64,000 bases of DNA from Acheta domesticus. Lineage: Eukaryota > Arthropoda > Insecta > Orthoptera > Gryllidae. The position numbers and the translations under genes were made by a program. The notes beneath the pieces are model-generated. The model ran no database searches and had not been told where the DNA came from. It saw only the letters and a program-made list of their open reading frames with translations. Shown one piece after another: positions 56,530-64,000 of the stretch (positions within the stretch are counted from its first letter, which is position 1; each line of letters starts with the position of its first letter). The DNA lies in NCBI GenBank assembly GCA_031308135.1, contig JAHLJT010003656.1, positions 55,836,156-55,900,155 of the forward strand, in the 5' to 3' direction.

Positions 56530-57090
56530 CAAATTACTGCAGTTAAAACCATTAATACACAGAAACTGTTCCATACCGTTCAATTCCGCCATGTTAATAT
56601 ACAAAACAATCATAAGACCTCTGTTACTGTACGCTTGTCCTGTATGGATTAACGCCTCCTAAACTAACATTAAAAAAATTCAAATTATTCAGAATCAGTG
56701 CCTTAGAACAATAGCCAACGCCCCATGGTTCGTTTCCAACCTCCAACTCCATAAGGAATTTAACCCCGAACCGTTATCACAGCACATTACTTATTTTTCC
56801 ACACATTTTTACTCCAGCTTAACCCAAATTCCCTCCCTGGTGCCTTTCAGACTCGACAAAAATCCTAGCCTTCAGACCAGAATTAAAAACAAATACCCCT
56901 TGCACTTATTTCTCATCAAATTCGCTGAACTGGAGCCTGATTAGAGAACCCACTTGGGAACCCTCTCCCATTTGTAATAGTTGTAAGTTAATTATAAGTT
57001 AGAAAATAAGACATCAATATATATGTAAAGTTTTTTAAATAACTATTCTATGTATATATCATCAAAGATCAATAAAAAAAACAAAAAAAT
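56530..57090 (+). mobile_element. 5'-truncated Jockey-type LINE with 12-bp duplication
   Basis: A 561-bp insertion is bounded by gttacttcaaat at 56,518-56,529 and 57,091-57,102, a perfect 12-bp target-site duplication. It contains the C-terminal end of a reverse transcriptase ORF (next entry), about 115 bp of 3' UTR, and an A-rich tail (aataaaaaaaacaaaaaaat) at about 57,071-57,090. Truncated 5' end, A-rich tail and duplication together show insertion by target-primed reverse transcription. The clade call (Jockey group) is from the protein motifs. Confidence 0.88.
56531..56944 (+). pseudogene. Jockey-type reverse transcriptase, C-terminal fragment
   Basis: The frame is open from the truncation point at 56,531 to a stop at 56,942-56,944, with one internal TAA at 56,660-56,662. 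It shows the Tyr-Lys-Thr-Ile-Ile-Arg-Pro-Leu-Leu (56,600-56,626) and Tyr-Ala-Cys-Pro-Val-Trp blocks. These are followed by Ile-Gln-Asn-Gln-Cys-Leu-Arg and Asn-Ala-Pro-Trp-Phe-Val. This series is typical of the region after the catalytic core in insect Jockey-clade elements. The catalytic domain and the endonuclease are absent. The near-intact frame with a single stop suggests a fairly recent insertion. Confidence 0.85.
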
Positions 57091-57299
57091 GTTACTTCAA
57101 ATAGATCGGATGTGGGGCAACGTGAGATCAACGGAGCGTGTGGGGCACGTTAGATCAACGCGACAGAAATCGCGTTCGCAACACTGAGGAATAGGCTAAA
57201 ACAGAGGCGGAGGGAAAGTCCATGTTGGGCACATCGAAGAGATAGTAGGATCACCTGAAGCGTGGATTGGCCATGGGCGACAGTCAGGGGTGTTTGGGC

Positions 57300-57850
57300 G
57301 ACCCACAGTCCCCAAGTGCATGATTGAGTGTAGTGTATGATTTATATCAGAAGATGGCGGTGTTCGGCCCCGCTGGAACGTGAAGTCTGACGCCTTCCTT
57401 CACGCAGGGTGCCACTGCCAGGTATTTTCCCCTGCGGAGCCAAGCCCTAGCCGGGACACACCTCCCATGGATTCCCGACATGTGTGGTATTGTGAATGTA
57501 AGTCTAAGAGTGTGCGTAACGGGCCGTCCATAAATTACGTAACGCAAATTTCGAGTATTTTCAATAACCCTTCTCCCTTGAAACGCATTTCCCTGTCTCT
57601 AGGGAACGCAGCGTAACGTTGCCCCAGACCCCCTCTCCCTTTTAGCGTAACGTAATTTATGGATGACCCCTAAGGAGAAAGGAAGGGACAAGGAAAGAAA
57701 GATCGAGAGCCATCAACGGTCCATTTGTTAGAGTTCTGCTTCTAGTCGCCTGGTATTGATCAAAGAAACGAGAAAACTACTGGTAAGAACAGCCAGCCAC
57801 TATAATTCTTCTCCGGTCAGTTACTGAATTCAACCCAGCTACGGAGCTGT
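57300..57850 (-). mobile_element. tRNA-derived SINE interrupted by a MITE (copy J)
   Basis: Minus-strand copy with blocks 'agccctagccgggacacacc', 'cccgacatgtgtggta', 'ggaaagaaagatcga' and 'tggtattgatcaaag'. It is split at 57,521-57,670 by the Harbinger-like MITE. Its (AATC)n tail and tRNA-like head are not preserved. It is more diverged than copy I. Confidence 0.8.
57521..57670. mobile_element. Harbinger-like MITE, copy 1 (nested in SINE)
   Basis: The 150-bp element begins gggccgtccataaattacgt and ends, on the complement, ggggtcatccataaattacg. Terminal inverted repeats are about 26 bp with few mismatches. 'taa' stands just outside both ends (with one extra base on the left), consistent with the TWA target duplication of PIF/Harbinger elements. 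It lies between 'gtgtgcgtaa' and 'taaggagaaagg' of SINE copy J, so it inserted after that SINE. Confidence 0.75.
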
Positions 57851-58575
57851 ACGTCGACTACTTAGAAAAAAAACATAATGGTGTCGCTTACCTAGAACAA
57901 AAATCTACGATACCTCCCTCCCCAAATGATCAACTGAATCCGCCCCTAACGGCACATTGGCCGATCGGAGGAAGCTCTCCCTTCCCCTCCCCGTTCTCAC
58001 TTCCAGCCAGTCTTCCCAGAACTAAGCTTGAATGAATTATTGCACGGAGCCCCGGTGGCAATCAGAGAGCTCGGGACTGCCCTGGGCGTTGGTATCCCTG
58101 TTTTGGGCAGGCTTAGTCTACAGCATCTGTTTGGGTGACCAGTCCGGACGGTAGGTTGGACCTCGATGAAATAGGCATTCAAAATTCAGGATTCATAAAT
58201 CAAGATTACATTTTTCCAGCTAGCGTGATTTTAGCCCCAAACTATTTTTTATAACTAATGGGTGCGGGTAATTCCTCTAGGATAGATCATGGACAGCATA
58301 CTAGCTTCAGTAGTGTAATCCCGGGTTCAATACCCGCTCGAGGCAAAAATAGAGTTGTACCTTTCCTTTAAAATCGTTTCATTTTCTGTAGCTATGTAAC
58401 GAAGGCAGGCGGAGTTTGCTAATTACTGCAAAGCAAATACGTCGTGTTCAGTCTTCCCCCTCCCTAAGCGTGGGAATTAAACTTGTCCCAGGCACGGGCG
58501 ACACCGTTAGCTCGCTGGGAAAGTCGAACAAGCCCCAAAATACATATATAGTATACGTGTGGTGTGTGAGTGGGA
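57851..58575. other. Unannotated stretch with tRNA-like words
   Basis: At 58,044-58,100 the sequence 'ggagccccggtggcaatcag' followed by 'agctcgggactgcc' resembles the first half of a tRNA-derived SINE head. At 58,321-58,337 'ccgggttcaatacccgc' resembles a T arm with B box. Neither is part of a complete tRNA cloverleaf. They may be remnants of other tRNA-derived SINEs. Confidence 0.25.
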
Positions 58576-58912
58576 CAGGCGCGGATCCAGCCGAACATTT
58601 TTTTGGGGGGGGGGACTTTGATTTTTATTGATTAATAAACATATTTATGATTATTATATTGTATATTATTTTTGTAGATGTAGTATACAATATTATTGTT
58701 TAAATAATTACATAATTCGAAATTATTTAAATCAATTTTGTCCAATAAACGAAAGTAAACGAAAACTCTAGGGCCTAGAGTCTAGGCCTTTTTGGGGAGG
58801 TCATGGGGGCCATGCCCCCCCAAAAGGTCTAGAGTTTTCGTTGGGGACCTAGAGTTTTCGTTGTCCTTTTGGGGGAGGCATGGTCCCCATGGCCCCCCTG
58901 GATCCGCCAGTG
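58576..58912. mobile_element. hAT-like MITE (CAGGCGCGGATCCAG ends) with 8-bp duplication
   Basis: The left end caggcgcggatccag and right end (complement cactggcggatccag) are terminal inverted repeats. Flanking 8-mers gagtggga (58,568-58,575) and gggtggga (58,913-58,920) differ at one position, an 8-bp target-site duplication as in hAT elements. The right third contains an internal duplication of 'cctagagttttcgtt' and an inverted 'tttgggggaggcatgg' / 'ccatgcccccccaaaa' pair. It shares ends with the element at 52,865. Confidence 0.82.
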
Positions 58913-60383
58913 GGGTGGGAGACCAAACGCAAATTTCTGCTGGTCAATCCTGGACCAACGATAGGCAAACGATGTGCCAGGTTTTGACAAAATACCCGAA
59001 TATTTCTGGCCAACTTCGTGTAGTTGGTGGAGACCGGGCATGGCCTGAGCACCGCGAGACGAAGGCGGTGGCGCGCGGGCGAGCGCATTTGCGGCGACAG
59101 CGGAATCCGTCGAGTGGGCGGGCGCTGGCGAGGGTGCGCGCCGTGTCAGCCGAAGCAACAAATGACGCACGCAGAGCGCAGCCCAGCCGACCGCAGCGCT
59201 GCCGCCGCACACCGGTACAAACTGACCCAAAACCTGGCCATAATAGGAAAATTGAAAGTTTGCGTTCGGGATTTTGAATTACTAAATCTTGTTCACGAGA
59301 TATTGGAGCACAATACGTCAGTTCCAGAACAGTTATTGATGAATTGAGTGGCAAAAGTGACATTTTATTTTGCGAGTAGGAAATGTTACGTTGCGACACA
59401 AGGCCGGTAGGCCGAGTAGCACACTCTTACGAGCAAATTACTTTTACCACTTGTGTCATATCCTACTTTTTTGACTGATTTTCATTTTATTTTTATTCAA
59501 GTACACAAATCACTTAAGTTATTAGTAGTTGAAATGAAATTTCCTTGTTTCCTGTGTTCTCTTTACAGGTATATCTGAACACTTGGGCATCGTTTCACTT
59601 TTGGCACTAGTGCTAAAAATTGAACTTTAGCACGCTACGCATGTCCTAAGAAAAAACAGATTTTACTAGTGACTGTGTAAAAATTTATTTCAATTTTTTT
59701 TATCCCTCACGGATTCGTAAAGTTACCATTGCTCGCATCGCTCGAATTCATTGATCCTTGTCAACGTTGTTCGTTACGTAATTTTTTTTAACTATTTAGG
59801 AGATATTGTTTTTTATTTCCAAATATAACGACGTTAAGTTAAGCATATTTTTAAAGAAAATCATCCGATGTTTTTAAATTCAATTCGAATGAATTCTAAC
59901 CTACGCATAACATTAGCCATTAGTAACATTAGTTATGAATAGGGTTATGAATAGGGGTGGAGTTTGATGCCATAAATGAACAATAAATTGCTCTTAAAGT
60001 GTTTTTAAAATGCCCTAAAAGCAACAAATGTAAAAAATAGGTCACTTACTTTTATCATAATATAAAATTAATGTCTGTACTGTCTGTAAAGGCATTGTTC
60101 TAAAGTGAAAAGAAAAACTGACAAGTTATTAAATTCGGCCACCTAGTCATGAATATTATGGATTACAATTTTTGTCCTGCGTCTTCCCGCCTCAACCGCG
60201 TCGCACCATAAGCCCTCGAGGACGGTGACTCACAGCGGGGAGCCGCGTTGTGGGGCAACTGCTAAGCCTGCTAGCTGTCCGTGCCCGAGTGGCCGAAAGG
60301 GCACGCGGGCCACAGCGCGCTCCGCGCGTGCTGCGCGGCGAGGGCGCTGTCAGGCGGCACGTGTGCAACTAATTGTTCTAGAC
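58913..60383. other. GC island then AT-rich stretch
   Basis: 59,030-59,225 is CpG-rich with several overlapping domain-free frames (up to 161 codons). 59,230-60,180 is AT-rich. 59,380-59,475 contains a loose fold-back ('gtaggaaatg' / 'catatcctac'). 60,190-60,360 is a second short GC island ending at the hAT-like element. Confidence 0.4.
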
Positions 60384-60606
60384 CAGGGGTGTCCAACTTG
60401 CAAGACCTATAGGGCCACAACTATAACCACTGCGTAAGATATATAGGTGTGTTCACTCCCAGTCTAGAACTGAAGTTTATGAGAGTCTAGTTCTCAAAAT
60501 TCTCGCATATAAGCGAGTCTCATTTGGCCGAGGTCGTGATCCATTCGGCAGCTCTGTGACCAGCTCGTAGTGGACTTGGTAAAGTCTAGAGCGAACAGTT
60601 CCGAAA

Positions 60607-60804
60607 ATGGGTAGGAAATGTATTGTAAAACTGTGTAATAGCCGCAGTTTAAGATGTCGTCTTAAGATGAATATATCTTATACCGTGACTCAAACCGATC
60701 GTGCTCACCGTACGGACAAGCGAGGAACTAACCTGAAACTCGCTTCGGAAAATTTTCCCCAAAGGCGGCTACTTGACACACCTACTGTTTATCTTACACC
60801 GTGA
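60607..60804 (+). CDS. Short frame with THAP-like start, inside hAT-like element
   Basis: A 65-codon frame starts Met-Gly-Arg-Lys-Cys-Ile-Val and has a Cys-x4-Cys pair in its first 11 residues. This recalls the beginning of THAP zinc fingers, which occur in some transposases. The downstream Cys and His of the THAP C2CH motif and its Trp/Pro positions are missing. It may be a decayed exon picked up by the transposon, or chance. Not a functional gene on this evidence. Confidence 0.1.
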   Translation: MGRKCIVKLCNSRSLRCRLKMNISYTVTQTDRAHRTDKRGTNLKLASENFPQRRLLDTPTVYLTP

Positions 60805-61013
60805 CTAAAACCATTAAAATGGTTGCGGGTCATATTTTTATTACTCGGGCGATCCTCATTTGACTTCCCCGCATTGCTGATCTCGGCACTTCATGCGGCT
60901 GTTCTGACACGAGGGGCGAATGGAACCATCAGGGCGTACACTCAGAAACACTTTGGGATGATTTTGAAATTCTGAATGTTCTAGAAACATATTCCTTAAA
61001 TCTACACTTAAGA

Positions 61014-61167
61014 GGCCGTCCATAAATTACGTAACGCAAATTTCGAGTATTTCCAAAACCCCCTCCCGCTTGTAACGCACTTCTGTCTCTATGCAACGCG
61101 GCGTAACGCTGCCTCTGACTCCCTCCCTCCTTCCCTCTTTAGCGTTACGTAATTTATGGATGACCCC
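61014..61167. mobile_element. Harbinger-like MITE, copy 2 (nested in hAT-like element)
   Basis: Same family as 57,521-57,670: ggccgtccataaattacgt at the left and, on the complement, ggggtcatccataaattacg at the right. 'taa' lies outside both ends. It sits in the interior of the hAT-like element and must have inserted after it. The two MITE copies differ mainly in the C/T-rich centre. Confidence 0.75.
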
Positions 61168-61338
61168 TAACCAATTTTTATATTAAAAGGGGATGTTGAT
61201 CTCAGAAGGGCGCGTGTGTTAGACGCACAATGTTCTCACCAGACATGGATGAAAGGGACCTTCATTTTGACAAATAATTTTTCGGGAGCCGCAATAAATG
61301 GCATCGCGGGACGCCAGTTGGACAACCCTGTACTAGAC

Positions 61339-62330
61339 TAAGGATCCGCGCGGAAGGCGGGGTGAAATATGCGCGTTTCGCAAGAAGATGTGAATGATGC
61401 AGGAGAACTTGGGTAGGTGCGTTGAGCCCTCATGGGTTTCTGGATTAATTTGGTGTGGTACATCACTGATTGCGCGTCGCTGCCTGGTAAGATGTATTAG
61501 TATAGCCAATGCTTACACGATGAGTCATATTATGAAGGGACCATATCGTCGTGGTAACCACAATAGGTCATATGTCAAAAAAAATCATTTTTTTGTTTAT
61601 TACACCATTGTGATCAGTCAAGAGAACTACATCAGTTTCAATTGATATAGATAGAGGAGGGAGTAATGGAAAACCGAATAGCAAGCTTCTACATTTATGA
61701 AAGCGCCTGTCAAGACAGAGAGGTGAGAACGTTATTCGTTCTTCCTGAAAACAACGGTCGATTTGACATACGATCTATTGCGGTTACCACGACGAATGAT
61801 GAATGCTTTTCCTCTCTTATCGTAATTAAATAAAAACTTGGAAGTCCTCTCGTCTTATACATGTCAATAGCATGTTCAAATTTGATTACCGTAACGGAAA
61901 ACTGAAAATTCAAAATTTTGGTCTTTCTTCCATATTTGAGTACCTCACAACCTCAAAATTTCTCAAGTACCTATGTTTTACCTACGAATCTCTAGAAAAT
62001 ATGTATTTACGTAGTTTGTTACTTGGTCTCACAAGACCCATGAAATTGTAACGGCCAGAATGAGGAATTAATTAACTCACAGACTAATAATATTCTATGA
62101 AACTCATTAAACGTATATTCTATTATACTGGATTGGTGATAAGGTGATATTACGACAATGCTGACATAATCCATGAATACTACACTTAGATTTCAGTATT
62201 TGCGGCAGCATCTACGATGTATTTTCTTCTCGTTTCCAATTGCTTCCAAGTCTGCCTTCCAAACGAAGAGTATATCTGCAGTAGGAAAATTTATTGAGCC
62301 CCGGAACCATTTATCGAATGCAGATGTCGA
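61339..62330. other. AT-rich stretch, nothing recognised
   Basis: Short frames only. No mobile-element ends recognised. Confidence 0.45.
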
Positions 62331-62334
62331 TACA

Positions 62335-62640
62335 GAGCACTCGGGAAACGCGGGGCCGGAAGGAAGGCAGTGACGGATCGCTCCAATCGAACGCGTCTTA
62401 CATCGCGAACGCGCGAGGCCTTCCGGAAACGAACCTCTCTCGGAATGAGGCGGAGGCAGGGCACAGGCAGAGGCGGCGGCGACAGAGACGGAAACAGGTC
62501 GCCGGCTTCCGGTGGCACACGTGTGGTTCGCACGTGCGCCCGCCGCCGAGCCGGCCTAAGCTGCTGACGCCGCCGCCGCCGCCGCCTGGGCAGCCGCGCG
62601 GAGGCTGACACCTGGGACAGCCCGGAGAGGCTGAGCTTCC
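62335..62640. promoter_or_regulatory. CpG island with (GCC)n
   Basis: GC-rich, with a (gcc)n run at 62,568-62,584 and 'aggcggaggcagggcacagg' type segments. Frames on both strands (146 minus, 104 plus) are Arg/Pro-rich without domains. A promoter role is only inferred from CpG density. Confidence 0.3.
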
Positions 62641-63340
62641 AAGCGTACCAACCAAAGGTCTGGAAGCGTACGAGGTGGATCAACGGAAAATAAAGAGTGA
62701 GGGAACGAGGGCATTGGAAACAAGAGAACATTTTGACCCCGAGATGACTTTTTGGTAAAAATTCTTACTCGTTTATATTATTCGTACTAACATATAAAGT
62801 CTAAATCCCCAAGTCTGCTAAGCAATGGACTAGAATCTGGGGCAGATCGAAGAGGGCGGGCTGAAGGATGTACCTTGCTACTTGCAAAATAAAGTATTCT
62901 CTCATTTAAGAAGAGAAAGAGTATATGTAAGAAACTAAAATGATGTATAATTCACACAGAATATTTGTGTATTAAATGATGAAATTTACAATAATCACAA
63001 ATCAAGCTTTCCCATAAAAAAAAATCTGCGTTCTCCCTTGATCAATTCCTTTAGACAATTTCTGAAACGCCTACTTGAAAGCAGTGTGCAAAATGAAGAG
63101 AAATTTGGGGAATCAAATTTAAACTACAGAAAGTAAATTTACCCGTTAGAAAAAAATGTTAATAATTGTGAAATTTTTTAAAAAAATGTTTCAAACTTTG
63201 TAAAAATTTCTTCATTTGTTCTCTTTGAACGTACTGTTTCATATTTTCTTTTCATTATACATTGAGTGTGAGTAAAAATAAAAGGTCTTTGAAATGTAAC
63301 TAGCATGTAGTGTCATGCAAAGGGCGCTAACGGTGACAGC
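62641..63340. other. AT-rich stretch, nothing recognised
   Basis: No coding or repeat structure recognised. Confidence 0.45.
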
Positions 63341-63351
63341 GTGTCAAGGGG

Positions 63352-63657
63352 TTGGTCCAGTGGGAAGCGACAGGCGTACATGTGTGCAGCTGGTGTGAGC
63401 CACAGACGGGGGCAGCTTGTACCATGTCATACACGGAAGGGGCGCTCCCTTGCTGGCGTGCAGGAGCCAGCTGTTCGAACCAATGCGCATGGAGACAATG
63501 TAAATGTACCAGTGGAGATGCAGATGTCAAGAAACGGGCGACGCAAGTAGAGTACAACATTCTTTCCTCCGACGCTAGCAATAGTGGAAACAATAACAAG
63601 GAATTCACAGCATTATCGTTGCGATATTGGGTGCACGGGTACACTTTTCTATACTAA
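63352..63657 (+). CDS. Cysteine-rich open frame, unrecognised
   Basis: A frame of about 100 codons lies in a balanced-composition patch. About nine Cys occur in the first 55 residues, including Cys-x2-Cys, Cys-x6-Cys and a Gln-Cys-x4-Cys-x-Cys cluster. The spacing loosely recalls CXC-type Cys-rich motifs found near insect transposon ORFs, but it does not match a known zinc-binding pattern well. It could be a decayed mobile-element fragment or chance. The remaining sequence to the window end is AT-rich, with an 88-codon domain-free frame. Confidence 0.12.
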   Translation: MVQWEATGVHVCSWCEPQTGAACTMSYTEGALPCWRAGASCSNQCAWRQCKCTSGDADVKKRATQVEYNILSSDASNSGNNNKEFTALSLRYWVHGYTFLY

Positions 63658-64000
63658 GTACTTCTAGTAGATTTCTCGGGCTATTTGGACTAGAGAATGA
63701 AAAGTAATTCATTGATAAGTGCAGTAGTTATTTCTAAACTCACGTGGACATCAGAATTTGAAATTCGATCTATTTTGATTTTTTTTATGAAAAACCTGAT
63801 GGCAGCAAGGATTCCAGTTGTTTGTCAAATCAATCCACTAACTTCTTCCTGCACTAATCATCCGTTAACTTGGATGGAGGCAGCACTTGATTCGATTAGT
63901 TCGCTCATCAGGAGAAATGTGGAAGAACTCTCATACTCCAATGAAAATTATAATGTTGATTAATTAAATATTATTTGACGACTCCTTTCGATGTGTTCAC

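Larger units (their letters stand above)
60384..61330. mobile_element. hAT-like element (CAGGGGTGTCCAACT ends) with 8-bp duplication
   Basis: The left end caggggtgtccaact and right end (complement cagggttgtccaact) are terminal inverted repeats of about 15 bp. Flanking 8-mers ttctagac (60,376-60,383) and tactagac (61,331-61,338) differ at one position. The subterminal 'tgcaagacctatagggccac' and 'gcggctcccgaaaaa' type segments are like those of hAT (Charlie-type) elements. The 947-bp interior holds only a 65-codon frame and a nested MITE, so the element is non-autonomous. Confidence 0.82.

Noticed and set aside
58321..58337. tRNA gene suggested by a T-arm-like word
   Set aside because: No matching acceptor stem, D arm or anticodon arm could be built around it.
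60225..60437. 70-codon frame with 'gtgtccaac' at its end
   Set aside because: It crosses a GC island and the left end of the hAT-like element, so it cannot be one coding unit.

Overview
This is eukaryotic, intergenic-type DNA, most likely from an insect or other arthropod. That assignment is an inference. It rests on the mobile-element mix (R4/Dong-type and Jockey-type non-LTR retrotransposons, mariner, hAT-like and Harbinger-like elements, a tRNA-derived SINE) and on an arthropod-style TATA plus TCAG initiator. The species cannot be named from the sequence. There are no operons, bacterial promoters or CRISPR arrays. I found no intact, recognisable protein-coding gene. The long open frames lie in GC-rich or repetitive tracts and are low-complexity by-products.

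Base composition alternates between an AT-rich background and many short GC/CpG-rich islands (about 3.3-3.7, 5.4-6.5, 8.5-8.8, 11.8-12.4, 15.6-16.4, 18.2-18.7, 20.6-21.2, 23.2-23.7, 26.7-27.0, 29.05-29.3, 32.9-34.6, 39.9-40.15, 43.2-43.4, 45.2-45.4, 46.1-46.3, 51.4-52.5, 59.0-59.2, 60.2-60.35 and 62.3-62.6 kb). Some islands are GC-rich tandem repeats with units of 12, 16, 20 or 40 bp. Others look like possible promoters or first exons. The two best are 52.35 kb (TATA box plus initiator at correct spacing, followed by a frame with a hydrophobic start) and 18.2-18.75 kb.

The main element is one SINE family, present in about ten copies or fragments in both orientations. Its head has a tRNA-like A box and B box, its body is about 500 bp, and its tail is (AATC)n. 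The copy at 46,711-47,276 is full length with a 13-bp target-site duplication. Three copies sit in or next to minisatellites.

Decayed autonomous elements are a 5'-truncated R4/Dong-like retrotransposon between two (TAA)n tracts (about 14,075-14,985), a 5'-truncated Jockey-type fragment with a 12-bp target-site duplication (56,530-57,090), and a mariner transposase remnant (about 4,240-4,520, minus). Non-autonomous DNA transposons include four hAT-like elements (32,339-32,572; 52,865-53,113; 58,576-58,912; 60,384-61,330) and two copies of a 150-bp Harbinger-like MITE. One MITE copy lies inside a SINE and the other inside a hAT-like element. Several fold-back elements, a tandem array of about 161-172 bp monomers (7,421-8,500), a 17-bp minisatellite (about 44,585-45,115), two long polypurine tracts and several microsatellites complete the window. 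The nesting gives a relative order of insertion.
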